The translations under genes were made by a program, and so were the position numbers. From the NCBI GenBank assembly GCA_029961685.1, contig JARWKL010000005.1, forward strand, positions 19,620,164-19,684,163: a stretch of 64,000 nt of DNA. Reading direction: 5' to 3'. A model generated the notes under the pieces. That model was not told the origin of the DNA. It ran no database searches and was given only the letters and a program-made list of their open reading frames with translations. Position 1 is the first letter of the stretch; the number at the start of each line of letters is the position of its first letter. Origin of the DNA: Aristolochia californica (taxonomy: Eukaryota > Streptophyta > Magnoliopsida > Piperales > Aristolochiaceae). This document shows positions 51,431-64,000 of the stretch, piece by piece.

Positions 51431-54400
51431 TTTTCCTTACATAAACTCTAAATTTTTCATTTTATTCAGATCTATTTGCCTTTTTGGATAACGGGAAGAA
51501 GTTAGAGCGAAAACTCAAAGTTTTGATTTAAGAAAAAAAGGTACATCTAAAATGGAAATGCAGAATGCACAAATGTAGAGAGAGATAATTTCAAAGAATG
51601 TCTGTAATTTTTAGGGATTTTAAGCTCCTTTTAGTTCTTATATATCAGGTTTTGCAATCGTCGGGAAAAGGGGGAGGTAGGGGTTTTTTAACTGAGTGTT
51701 GACTCCCAATCCATAAGTACTTTCTTAGGGTAATATAGCCTGTTACGCATGATAAATCACTTTACAATCATCTCTGATTGTTAGGTCACCTTTTTTTAAT
51801 TGGGCAAAATAATGGCTTGTTGGACTCGGGTAAATATTCAACCGCACGTTCACTTGAGAATTTCACGAGCGTTTTTTATTCTCTTTAAAATTTTTGGATC
51901 CATAGGTTATTTGCATCTTTAACATGTTTCAAGCATGCATATCCATTTTTAAAGCATGTGTGGAAGAAATTTTTTTCTTATAAAATTCCAAGTTGTCAAG
52001 GTTGAAATAGTGGAATTTCCCAAACTTGGACGACAAAAATTTTGTGTTCATTTGTGTTGTGTGAATAAATTTTCTTTTCTTACACTTGTTATTGTTTTAA
52101 ATTTTTTCCATACATCAACTCTAAAATTTTCATTTTGTTGTGTTCTATTTGCCTTTTTGGTTTACAGGATGAAGGGAGAGCGAAAATTCAAAGTTTTGAT
52201 TTAAGAAAAATGAGTAGATTTAAAATGGAAATGCACAATGCAAAAAAATAGAGAGAAATAATTCTGAAGAGTGTCTATAGTTGTTAGGGATTGTAAGCTC
52301 TTTTTCATTTTTATATATCAGGTTTTGCAATCGTCCTGAAAAGGGGGAGGCAGGGGATTTTTAACTGAGTGTTGACTCCCAATCCATGAGTCATTTCTTA
52401 GGATAATATAGCCCGATACGCATGATAAATCACTTTACAATCACGTCTGATTGTTAGGTCAGCTTTTTTTAATTGGGCAAAATAATGGCTTGTTGGACTC
52501 GGGTAAATATCACATCGCACGTTCACTTGAGAATTTAATGAGCGTTTGTTATTCTCTTTAAAAGTTTTGGATCTGTAGGTGATTTGCATCTTTAACATGT
52601 TTCAAGCAGGCATATCCATTTTTAAAGTATGTGTGGAAGAATTTTTTTTCTTATAAAATTCCAAGTTGTTAAGGTTGAAGTAGTGGAATTTGCCAAACTT
52701 GGACAACAAAACTTTTGGGTTCATTTGTGGTGTGTGATTAAATTTTTTTTACTGAAATTTGAAAATTTTTAAAATTTTTTCCATATATAAACTCAAAAAA
52801 ATTCATTTTGTTGTGATCTATTTGCCTTTTTGGTTTACGAGATGAAGGGAGAGCAAAAAACTCAAAGTTTTGATTTAAGAAAAAAAGAGTAAATTTTAAA
52901 TGGAAAAGCACAATGCACAAATGTAGTGAGAGATAATTCCAAAGAGTGTCTGTAATTTTAAGGGATTGTACGCTCTTTTTAGTTTTTCAATATCAGGTTT
53001 TGCAATAGTCGGGAAAAGGGGGAGGCGAAGGATTTTTAACTGAGTGTTGACTCCGGATCCATTAGTCATTTCTTAGGGTAATATAGCCCGTTACGCATGA
53101 TAAATCACTTTACAATCATATATGAATATTAGGTCAGGTTTTTGTAAATGGGCAAACTAATGGCTTGTTTTACTCGGGTAAATATCCCACCGCACGTTCA
53201 CTTGAGAATTTAATGAACGTTTGTTATTTTTTTTAAGAGGTTTAGAACCGTAGGTGATTTGCATCTTTAATATGTTTCAAGAATGCATATCCATTTTTAA
53301 AGCATGTGTGGATGAACTCTCTTTCTTATAAAAATCCTAGCTATTTGGGTTGAACTAATGGAATTTCCCAAACTTGGAAAACAAAACTTTAGTGTTCATT
53401 TGTGGTGTGTGAATAAATTTTTTTTACTTACATTTGTTATTGTTTTAAATATTTTTCATACATAAACTCTAAAATTTTCATTATGTTCTGATCTATTTGC
53501 CTTTGTGGATATGGGAAGAAGGGAGAGCGAAAACTCAAAGTTTTGATTTAAGAAAAAAAGGTACATCTAAAATGGAGATGCAGAATGCTCAAATGTAGAG
53601 AGAGATAATTCCAATGAGTGTCTGTAATTTTTAGGGATTGTAAGCTTTTTTAGTTTTTATATATTAGGTTTAGCAATTGTCGGGAAATGGGGGAGGCGGG
53701 GGCTTTTTAACTGAGTGTTGACTCCAAATCCATAAGTCATTTCTTAGGGTAATATAGCCAGTTACACATGATAAATCACTTTACAATCATCTTTGATTGT
53801 TAGGTCAGCTTTTTTTAATTGGACAAAATAATGGCTTGTTGGACTCGGGTAAATATCCCACCGCACATTCACTTGAGAATTTAATGAGCGTTTGTTATTC
53901 TCTTTAAAAGGTTTGGATCCGTAGGTGATTTGCATCTTTAACATGTTTCAAGCATGCATATCCATTTTTAAAGCATGTGTGGAAGAAATTTTTTTCTTGT
54001 AAAATTCCAAGTTGTTAAGTTTGAAATAGTGGAATTTCCCAAACTTGGACAACAAAACTTTTGTGGTCATTTGTGGTGTGTGAATAAATTTTCTTTACTT
54101 ACATTTGAAATATTTTTAAATTTTTTCCATACATAAACTCTAAAATTTTCATTTTGTTGTGATCTAGTTGCCTTTTTTTTTTTTTACAGAATGAAGGGAG
54201 AGCAAAAACTCAAAGTTTTGATTTAAAAAAAAAGAGTACAGCTGAAATGGAAATGCACTATGCTAAAATGTAGAGAGAGATAATTCCAAAGAGTGTCATT
54301 AATTTTTAGGGATTGTAAGCTCCTTTTAGTTTTTATTTATCAGGTTTTACAATCCTCGAGAAAAAGGGTAGGCGGGGGATTTTTAACTGAGTGTTGACAC

Positions 54401-57400
54401 CCAATCCTTAAGTCATTACTTCGGGTAATATAGGCCGTTACGCATGATAAATCACTTACAATCATCTATGACTATTAGGTCAGCTTTTTGTAAATGGGCA
54501 AAATAATGCTTGTTTGACTCGGGTAAATATCCCACCGCACGTTCACTTGAGATTTTAATGAGCATTTTTTATTCTCTTTAAAAGGTTTGGATCCGTAGGT
54601 GATTTGCATCTTTAACATGTTTCAAGCATGCACATCCATTTTTAAAGCATGTGTGGAAGAAAACTCTTTCATTTAAAATTCCAACTTGTTAGGGTTGAAC
54701 TAGTGGAATTTCCCAAACATGGACAACAAACCTTTTGTGTTCCTTTGTGGTGTGTGAATAAATTTTCTTTACATACATTTGTTACTTTTTTTAAATTTTT
54801 TCCATACATAAACTCTAAATTTTTCATTTTGTTGTGATCTATTAGCCTTTATTGATTACGTGATGCAGGGAGAGCGAAAAATCAAAGTTTTGATTTAAGA
54901 AAAAAGAGTATATCTAAAATTGAAATGCACAATGCAGAAATTTAGATAGAGATAATTCCAAAGAGTGTCTATAATTTTTAGGGATTGTAAGCTGTCTTTA
55001 GTTTTTATATATCAGGTTTTGCAATGGTCGGGAAAACGGGGTGGCGGTGGATTTTTAAATGAGTGTTGACATCCATTCCATAAGTCATATCTTAGGGTAA
55101 TATAGACCGTTACACATAATAAATCACTATACAATCATCTATGATTGTTTGGTCAGCTATTTGTAAATGGGCAAAATAATGGCTTGTTTGACTTAGGTAA
55201 GTATCCCAGCGCACGTTCACTAGAGAATTTAATGTGCATTTGTTATTCTCTTTAAAAGGTTTGGCTCCATAGAGGATTTGAATCTTTAACATGTTTCAAG
55301 CATGCATATCCATTTTTAAAGTATGTGCGGAAGAAATCTCTTTCTTATAAAATTCCAAGTTGTTAGGGTTGAACTAGTGGAATTTCCCAAACTTAGATAA
55401 CAAAACTTTTGTGTTCATTTGTGGTGTGTGAATAAATTTTCTTTACTTACACTTGTTATTGCTTTTAATTTTTTCCATATATAAACACTAAAATTTTAAT
55501 TTTGTTGTGATCTATTTGCTTTTTTGGTTTACGGGATGAAGGGAGAGCAAAAACTAAAAAGTTTTTATTTAAGAAGAAAGAGTACATCTAAAATGGAAAT
55601 GCACAATGCACAAATGTAGAGAGAGATAATTCCAAAGAGTATCTATAATTTTTAGGGATTGTAAGCTCTTTTTAGTTTTTATGTATAAGGTTTTGCAATG
55701 GTTAGGAAAAGGGGGAGGCGGGGGATTATTAAATGAGTATTGACTTCCAATCCATAAGTCATTTCTTACGGTAATATCGCCCGTTACGCATGATAAATCA
55801 CTTTACAATCATCTATTATTATTAGGTCAGCTTTTTGTAAATGGGCAAAATAATGGCTTGTTCGACTCGAGTAAATATCCTGCCGCACGTTCCCTTGAGA
55901 ATTTAATGAGCGTTTGTTATTCTCTTTAAACGGTTTGGATCCGTAGGTGATTTGCATCTTTAATATGTTTCAAGCATGCATATCCTTTTTTAAAGCATGT
56001 GTTCAAGAAATCTCTTTCTTATAAAATTCCAAGCTGCATAGGTTGAACTAGTGGAATTTCCCAAAATTGGACAATAAAACTTTTGTGTTCATTTGTGGTG
56101 TGTTAATAAATTTTCTTAACTTACATTTTTTTTGGTTTTATATGTTTTCCATACATAAATTCTAAAATTTTGATTTTGCTGTGATCTATTTGCCTTTTCG
56201 ATTTACGGGATGAAGGGAGAACGAAAACTCAAAAGTTTTTATTTAAGAAAAAAAAGTACATCTAAAATGGACACGCACAATGCACAAATGTAGAGAGAGA
56301 TAATTCCAAAGAGTGTCTGTAATTTTTAGGGATTGTAAGCTCTTTTTAATTTTTATATATCTGGTTTTCCAATCGTCGGGAAAAGGGGGAGGTGGGGGAT
56401 TTTTAACTAAGTGTTGACTCCAAATCCAAAAAGTCATTTCTTAGGGTAATACAGCCAGTTACGCATGATAAATCACTTTAAAATCATCTATGATTGTTAG
56501 GTCAACTTTTTGTAAATGGGAAAAATAATGGCATGTTTGACTAGGGTAAATATCCTACCGCACGTGAGCTTGAGAATTTAATAAGCGTTTGTTATTCTCT
56601 TTAAAAGGTTTGGATCTGTTGGTGATTTGCATCTTTAACATGTTTCAAGCATGCATATCTATTTTGAAAGCATGTGCGGAAGAAATCTCTTTCTTTTAAA
56701 ATTCCTAGCTGTAAGGGTTGAACTAGTGCAATTTCCCAACTTGGACAACAAAATTTTTATGTTCATTTGTGGCGTGGGAATAAATTTTCTTCACTTACAT
56801 TTGTTATTGTTTTAAATTTTTTCCATACATAAACTAAAAAATTTTCATTTTGTTGTGAACTATTTGCCTCTTTGGTTAATGGGATGAAGGGAAAGTGAAC
56901 CCACAAAGTTTTAATTTAAGAAAAAAGAGTACATCTAAAATGGAAATGCACAATGCAAAAATTTAGAGAGAGATAATTCCAAAGAGTGTATGTAATTTTT
57001 AGGGATTGTAACCTCTTTATAGTTTTTATATATCAGGTTTTGCAATAGTCGGGAAAAGGGGGAGGTGGGGAATTTTTAACTAAGTGTTGTCTCCCAATCC
57101 ATTAGTCATTTCTTAGGGTAATATAACCCGTTACGCATGATAAATCACTTTACAATCATCTATGATTGTTAGGTCAGCTTTTTCTAAATGGGCAAAATAA
57201 TGGCTTGTTTGACTCAGGTAAATATCCCACCGAACCTTCACTTGAGAATTTATTGAGCGTTTGTTTTTCTCTTGAAAAGGTTTGAATGCATAGGTGATTT
57301 GCATCTTTAAAATTTTTCAAGCATGCATATCCAATTTTACGGCAAGTGTGGAATAAATCTGTTTCCTATAAAATTCCAAGCTATTAGGGTTGAACTACTG

Positions 57401-59698
57401 GAATTTCCCAAACTTGGATAAAAAAACTTTTGTGTTCATTTGTGGTGTGTGAACAAATTTTCTTTACTTACACTTGTAATTTCTTTAAAATTTATCATAC
57501 ATAAACTCTAAAATTTTCATTTTGTTGTGATATATTTGCCTTTTTGGTTTACGAGATGAAGGGAGTGCGAAAACTCAAAGTTTTGATTTAAGAAAAAATA
57601 GTACATCTAAAATGGAAATGCACAATGCACAAATATAGAGAGACATAATTCGAAAGAGTGTCTATAATTTTTAGGGATTGCAAGCTCTTTTTAGTTTTTA
57701 TATTTAAGGTTTTACAATGGCAGGGAAAATGGGGTGGCGGGGCATTTTTAAATGAGTGTGGACACCCAATCCATAAGTCATTTCTTAGGGTAATATAGCC
57801 CGTTAGGCATGAAAAATCACTTAACAATCATCTATTATTGTTAGCTCAGCTTTTTGTAAATGGGAAAATAAAGGCATGTTTGACTCGGGTAAATATCCCA
57901 CTGCATGTTCACTTGAGAATTTAAAGAGAGTTTTTTATTCTCTTTAAAAAGTTTGGATCCGTAGGTGATTTGCATCTTTAATATGTTTCAAGCATGCATA
58001 TCCTTTTTTAAAGCATGTGTGCAAGAAATCTCTTTCTTATAAAATTCCAAGTTGTTTGGGTTGAACTAGTGGAATTTCCCAAACTTGGACAACAAAACTT
58101 TTGTGTTCATTTGTGGTGTGTGAATAAATTTTATTTACACAAATTTGTGTTGGTTTTAAATTTTTTCCATACATAAACTCTAAAATTTTCATTTTTTTGT
58201 AATCTATTTGCCTTTTCGGTTTACGGGATGAAGGGAGAACGAAAACTTAAAGTTTTGATTTAAGAAAAAAGATTACATCAAAAATGGAAATGCACAATGC
58301 ACAAATGTAGATAGATAATTCAAAAGTGTGTCTATAATTTTTAGGGATTGTAAGCTCTTTTTAGTTTTAATATATCATGTTTGGCAATAGTCGGGAAAAG
58401 GGGGAGGCGGGGGATTTTTAACTGAGTGTTGACTCCCAATCCATAAGTCATTTCGTAGGGTAATATAGCCCGTTACACATGATAAATCACTTTACAATCA
58501 TCTATGATTGTTAGGGCAGCTTTTTGTAAATGGGCAAAATAATGGATTGTTTGACTCGGGTAAATATCCCACCGCACGTTCACTTGAGAATTTAATGAGC
58601 GTTTTTTAATCTCTTTAAAATGTTTCGATCTCTTGGTGATTTGCATCTTTAACATGTTTCAAGTATGCATATCCATTTTTAAAGCATGTGTGGAACAAAT
58701 CTTTTTCTTATAAATTTCTAAGCTATTATGGTTGAACTAGTGGAATTCCTTAAACTTGGACAACAACACTTTTTTGTTCATTTGTGGTGTGTGAATAATT
58801 TTTTTTACTTACATTTGTTATTGATTTAAATTTTTCCTTACATAAACTCTAAAATTTTCATTTTGTTGTGATTTATTTACCTTTTTGGATTACAGGATGA
58901 AGGAAGAGCGAAAACTCAAAGTTTTGATTTAAGAAAAAAGGGTACATCTAAAATGGAAATGCAGAATACACAAATGTAGAGAGATAATTCCAAAGAGTGT
59001 CTGTAATTTTAAGGGATTGTAAGCTCTTTTTAGTTTTAATTGATCAGGTTTGGCAATAGTTGGGAAAAGGGGGACGCGGGGGATTTTTAACTGAGTGTTG
59101 ACTCCCAATCCGTAAGTCATTTCTTAGGGTAATATAGCCCGTTACACATGATAAATCACTTTACAATCATCTATGATTGTTAGGGCAGCTTTTTATAAAT
59201 GGGCAAAATAATGGATTGTTTGACTCGGGAAGATATCCCACCGCACGTTCACTTGAGAATTTAATGAGCGTTTGTTATTCTCCTTAAAAGGTTTGGATCC
59301 ATAGGTGATTTGCATCTTTAACATGTTTCAAGCATGCATATCCATTTTTAAAGCATGTGTGGGAGAAATTTCTTTCTTATAAAATTCCAAGCTGTCAAGG
59401 TTGAACTAGTGGAATTTCCCAAACTTGGACAACAAAACTTTGTGTTCATTTGTGGTGTGTGAAAAAATTTTCTTTACTTAAATTTGATATTTTTTTTAAT
59501 ATTTCCTTACATAAACTCTAAAATTTTTATTTTGTTGTAATCTATTTTCCTTCTTGGTTTACGGGATAAAGGGAGAGCCAAAACTCAAAGTTTTGATATA
59601 AGAAAAAAGAGTACATCTAAATTTGAAATGCACAATGGACAAATGTAGAGAGAGAGAATTCTAAAGAGTGTCTGTAATTTTTAGGGATTGTAAGCTCC
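51431..59698 (+). repeat. Satellite array, subfamily B, plus orientation, 12 copies
   Basis: Landmarks are at 51958, 52631, 53306, 53977, 54651, 55325, 55999, 56674, 57346, 58017, 58688 and 59357, with spacings of 669-675. The part 52.40-54.29 kb is the second copy of the 28.65-30.55 kb block, including a T13 run at 54173-54185. The monomer at about 52.2 kb (gtagatttaaaatgg, gagagaaataattc) is of the same class as those at 31.8, 35.85 and 63.0 kb. Confidence 0.95.
52400..54290 (+). repeat. Second copy of the 28.65-30.55 kb block
   Basis: Constant offset of 23,744-23,745 bp from the first copy, with matching private variants in the same order. It lacks any trace of the retroelement, which lies between the two copies. 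Confidence 0.82.
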
Positions 59699-59712
59699 TT
59701 TCGTTACATACA
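59694..59712. other. Partial-duplication junction
   Basis: The sequence passes from gattgtaagctccttt into cgttacatacatttagg, the ttctttacttacattt part of the monomer that was already read some 230 bp before. Landmark spacing is 905 bp (59357 to 60262). Confidence 0.85.
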
Positions 59713-62700
59713 TTTAGGATTTTTTTAAAAAAATTTCATTCATAAACTCTAAATTTTTCATTTTGTGGTGTTTTTTTTTTTGCCTTTTTGGTTTATGCGA
59801 TGAAGGGAGAGCGAAAACTCAAAGTTTTGGTTTAAGAGAAAAGAGTACAGCTAAAATGGAAATGCACAATGCACAAATGTAGAGAGAGATAAATCCAAAG
59901 AGTGTCTATAAGTTTTTGGGATTGTAAACTCCTTTTAGTTTTTATTTATCAGGTTTTGCAACTGTCTGGAAAAAGGGGAGGCCGGGGATTTTAAATTCAG
60001 TGTTGACTCCCAATCCATAAGTCATTTCTTAGGGTAATATAGCCCGTTACACATGATAAATCACTTTACAATTATCTATGGTTGTTCGGTCAACTTTTTG
60101 TAAATGGGCAAAATAATGGCTTGTTTGACTCGGGTAAATATACCACCCCACTTTCACTTGAGAATTTAATGAGCATTGGTTATTCTCTTTAAAAGTTTTG
60201 GATCTGTAGGTGATTTGCATCTTTAACCTGTTTCAAGTATGCATATCCATTTTTAAAGCATGTGTGGGAGAAATCTCTTTTTTATAAAATTCCAAGCTGT
60301 TAGGGTTGAACTAGTGGAATTTCCCAAACATGGACAACAAAACTTTTGTGCTCATTTGTGGTGTGTGTATAAATTTTCTTTACTTAGATTTTTATTGTTT
60401 TAAATTTCCATACATAAACTCTAAAATTTTCATTTTGTTGTGATCTATTGGCATTTTTGGTTTACGGGAAGAAGGGAGAGCGAAAACTCAAAGTTTTAAT
60501 ATCCGAAAAAAGAGTACAGCTAAAATTAAAATGCACAATGCACAAATGTAGAGAGAGATAATTCCAAAGACTGACTGTAATTTTCAGGGATTCTAAGTTC
60601 TTTTTAGTTTTTATATATCAGGTTTTACAATTGTCCAGAAAAGGGCGAGGCTGGGGATTTTTAACTGAGTGTTGACTCCCAATCCATAAGTCATTTCATA
60701 CGGTAATATAACCCATTACACATTGTAAATCACCTTATAATCATCTATGATTGTTAGGTCAGCGTTTTGTTAATGGGCAAAATAATGGCATGTTTGACTC
60801 GGTTAAATGTCCCACTATACGTTCACTTGAGAATTTAATGAGCATTTGTTATTCTCTTTAAAAGGTTTGGATCTGTAGGTGATTATCATCTTTAACATGT
60901 TTCAAGCATGCATATTCATTTTTAAATCATGTGTGGGAGAAATCTCTTTTTTATAAAATTCCAAGCTGTTAGGGTTGAACTGGTCGAATTTTTGCAACAT
61001 GGACCACAAAACTTTTGTGCTCATTTGTGGTGAGTGAAAAAATTTTCATTACTTACATTTTTTATTGTTTTAAATTTCCATACATAAACTCTAAAATTTT
61101 CATTTTGTTGTGATCTATTGGCCTTTATGGTTTACGGGATGAAGGGAGAGCGAAAACTCAAAGTTTTAATATCAGAAAAAAGAGTACTGCTAAAATAGAA
61201 ATGCACAATGCACAAATGTAGAGAGAGATAATTCCAAAGAGTGTTTGTAATTTTGAGGGATTGTAAGCTCTTTTTAGTTTTTATATATCAGGTTTTACAA
61301 TCGTCAGGAAAAGGGCGAGGCGGGGGATTTTTAACTGAGTGTTGTCTCCCAATCCATAAGTCATTTCATAGGGTAATATAGCCCGTTACACATGATAAAT
61401 CACTTTAAAATCATCTATAATTGTTAGGTCAGCTTTTTGTTAATGGGCAAAATAATGGCATATTTGACCCGTTTAAATATCCCACCGTACGTTCACTTGA
61501 GAATTTAATGAGCGTATGTTATTCTCTTTGAAAGGTTTGGATCCATAGGTGATTTGCATCTTTAACATGTTTCAAGTATGCTTATCAATTTTTAAAGCAT
61601 GTTTGGAAGAAATCTCTTTCTTATAAAATTCCAAGCTGTAAGGCTTGAATTAGTGCAATTTCCCAATCTTGGACAACAAAACTATTATGTTCATTTGTGG
61701 TGTGGGAATAAATTTTCTTTACATACATTTGTTATTATTTTAAATTTTTTCCCTACATAAACTCTAAAATTTTCATTTTGTTGTGATCTATTTGCCTTTT
61801 TGGTTTACAGAATGAAGGGAGTGCGAAAACTCAAAGTTTTGATTTAAGAAAAAAGAGTACATCGAAAATGGAAATGAACAATGCACAAATGTAGAGAGAG
61901 ATAATTCCAAAGAGTGTCTGTAATTTTCAGGGATTGTATCCCCTTTTTAGTTTTTATATATCATGTTTTGCAATCGTCGGGAAGAGGTGGAGGCGGGGGA
62001 TTCATAACTGAGTGTTGTCTCCCAATCCGTAAGTCTTTTCTTTGGGTAATATAGCCCGTTATGTATGATAAATCACTTTACATTCATCTATGATTGTTAG
62101 GTCAACTTTTTGTAAATGGGCAAAAAAGAGGCTTGTTTGACTCGGTAAATATCCCACCGCACGTTCACTTGAGAATTTAATGAGCATTTGTTATTCTCTT
62201 TAAAAGGTTTGGATCTCTGGGTAATTTGCATCTTTAACATGTTTCAAGCATGCATATCCATTTTTAAAGCATGTGTGGAAGAAATCTTTTTCTTATAATA
62301 TTCCAAGCTGTAAGGGTTGAACTAGTGGAATTTCCCAAACTTTGACAATAATACTTTTGTGTTCATTTGTGGTGTGTGAATAATTTTCTTTACTTAAATT
62401 TTTTCCTGTTTTAAATTTTTTCATACATAAAATCTAAAATATTCATTTTGTTGTGATATATTTGCTTTTTTGGATTACGGGATAAAGGGAGAGCGAAAAC
62501 TCAAAGTTTTGATTTAAGAAAAAAGGATACATCTAAAATGGAAATGAAGAATGCAAAAATATAGAGAGAGATAATTCCAGAGAGTGTTTGTAATTTTTAG
62601 GTATTGTAAGCTCTTTTTAGTTTTTATATATTAGGTTTTGCAATCGTCGGGAAAAGGGGGAGGCGGGCAATTTTTAACTGAGTGTTTACTCCAATTCCAC

Positions 62701-62812
62701 AAGTCATTTCTTTGGGTAGTATAGACTGTTATGCATGATAAATCACTGTACAATCATCGATGATTGTTAGGTCAGCTTTTTGTAAATGGGCAAAATAATG
62801 GTTTTTTTGACT
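59713..62812 (+). repeat. Satellite array, subfamily B, plus orientation, 4 copies
   Basis: Landmarks are at 60262, 60931, 61601 and 62273. The copies at 60.26 and 60.93 kb are close sisters: both have gtgtgggagaaatctcttttttat, ttttaatatc(a/c)gaaaaaagagtac, taaatttccatac and ctattggc. This suggests a recent single-monomer duplication. Confidence 0.94.
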
Positions 62813-62824
62813 TTGGGATTTCCC
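62806..62824. other. Internal deletion of about 184 bp
   Basis: The gcttgtttgactcggg block (here ggtttttttgacttt) runs directly into gggatttcccaaacttgg, skipping the gcatgcatatcc landmark region. The next landmark is therefore 1160 bp away (62273 to 63433). Confidence 0.85.
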
Positions 62825-64000
62825 AAACTTGGACAACAAAACTTTTGGGTTCATTTGTGGTGTGTGAATAAATTTTCTTTTCTTACACTTGTTATTGTTT
62901 TAAATTTTTTCCATACATAAACTCTAAAATTTTCATTTTGTTGTGTTCTATTTGCCTTTTTGGTTTACAGGATGAAGGGAGAGCTAAAACTCAAAGTTTT
63001 GATTTAAGAAAATAGAGTAGATTTAAAATGGAAATGCACAATGCAAAAAAGTAGAGAGAAATAATTCCAAAGAGTGTCTATAGTTTTTAGGGATTGTAAG
63101 CTCTATTCCATTTTTATATATCAGGTTTTACATTCGTCCAAAAAAGGGGAAGGCAGGGGATTTTAACCTGAGTGTTGATTCCCAAGCCATGTGTCATTTC
63201 TTAGGGTAATATAGCCTGTTACCAATGATAAATCACTTTACAATCATCTATGATTGTTAGGTCAGCTTTTTGTGAATGGGTAAAATAATCGCTTGTTTGA
63301 CTCGGGTAAATATCCCACTGCACGTTCACTCGAGAATTTAATGAGTGTTTATTATTCTCTTTAAAAGGTTTGGATCCATAGGTCATTTGCATCTTTAACA
63401 TTTTCAAGAATGCATATCCATTTTTAAAGCATGTGTGAAAGAAATTTCATTCTAATAAAATCCCAAGCTATTAAGGTTGAACTAGTAGAATTTCCAAAAA
63501 TTGGACAACAAAACTTTTGTCTTCATTTGTGGTGTGAATAAATTTTCTTTACTTAAATTTGATATTGTTTTAAATTTTTTCCATACATTAACTCTAAAAT
63601 TTTAATTTTGTTGTGATCTATTTGCTTTTTTTGTTTACAGGATGAAAGGAGAGTGAAAACTCTAATTTTTGATTTAAGAAAAAAGGGTAAATCTAAAATG
63701 GAAATGCAAAATGCACAAATGTAGATAGAGATAATTCCAAAAAGTTCCTGTGATTTTTAGGGATTGTAAGCTCTTTTTAGTTTTTATATATCAGGTTTTT
63801 CAATCGTCAGGAAAAGGGGGATGCGGGGGTTTTTAACTGAGTGTTGACTCCCAATCCATAAGTCATTTCTTAGGGTAATATAGCACGTTAGGCATGATAA
63901 ATCACTTTACAATCATCTATGATTGTTAGGTGAGCTTTTTGTAAATGGGCAAAATAATGGCTTGTTTGACTCGGGTAAATATCCCACCGAACTTTCACTT
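62825..64000 (+). repeat. Satellite array, subfamily B, continuing past the window
   Basis: One full landmark (63433) and a partial monomer that runs off the right edge in mid-unit (cgggtaaatatcccaccg). The array therefore extends beyond the window on this side, as it does on the left, where base 1 falls inside a monomer. Confidence 0.95.

Noticed and set aside
60262..60931. Active or complete retroelement elsewhere in the window
   Set aside because: No second LTR pair, polypurine tract or pol motif was seen outside 35944-39978.
1..64000. Dozens of 60-94 codon open frames spread over the window
   Set aside because: Nearly all recur at the same place in the 672-bp monomer, differ by frameshifts and stops between copies, and match no family. 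They are shadows of the satellite, so they are not listed as genes.
1..64000. CRISPR array
   Set aside because: The repeats are directly adjacent 672-bp units, not short repeats with unique spacers, and the context is a plant genome.

Overview
The window is almost entirely one tandem satellite DNA. The monomer is AT-rich and about 672 bp long, and I can follow about 87 copies from base 1 to base 64000. No host protein-coding gene, tRNA, rRNA or CRISPR array was seen. The only other content is one decayed Ty1/copia-type LTR retroelement at 35944-39978. Its gag, integrase C-terminal, reverse transcriptase and RNase H fragments look like those of flowering-plant copia elements. A satellite of this size with a nested, dead copia element suggests pericentromeric, subtelomeric or other heterochromatin of a flowering plant. 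I cannot name the species.

Layout. Bases 1-9.2 kb hold subfamily A of the satellite in one orientation, called minus here. From 9.2 to 11.61 kb the orientation is the same but the monomers are subfamily B. B is told apart by an 8-bp insertion (aaacgctc on the + strand of this part) and by loss of about 11 bp of the agagataaa linker. At 11611-11615 the array flips. A 362-bp A-type patch follows (11611-11972), which is a nearly identical inverted copy of 3245-3604. From 11.97 kb to the end, all satellite is subfamily B in plus orientation. Right-array bases 13853-14320 are, by eye, a perfect inverted copy of the last 468 bp of the left array (11141-11608).

Inside the right array the modal spacing of a fixed landmark is 670-675 bp. 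Eight or more junctions break it, being partial duplications, deletions and one 109-bp tandem duplication. Several levels of multi-monomer (higher-order) similarity are visible: a 6-monomer offset of about 4.02 kb at 13-18.5 kb, a 6-monomer offset of 4.01 kb at 31.3-35.9 kb, and a constant 23,744-bp offset between 28.65-30.55 and 52.40-54.29 kb. One monomer carries an uninterrupted run of 24 G.

The retroelement has a minus-strand gag relic on its left and plus-strand pol relics on its right, ending in a 388-bp 3' LTR. The 5' LTR, primer-binding site, protease and integrase core are absent, and at least six in-frame stops and two frameshifts disable it. Removing 35944-39978 restores a 672-bp monomer spacing, so the satellite on both sides lost no detectable sequence.

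Nothing here works together as a set of genes. The interest lies in the record of array evolution: inversion, templated patching, unequal exchange and homogenisation, with rearrangement points recurring at an 18-bp dyad carried by most monomers. Percentages and lengths quoted are from reading by eye, not from computed alignments.
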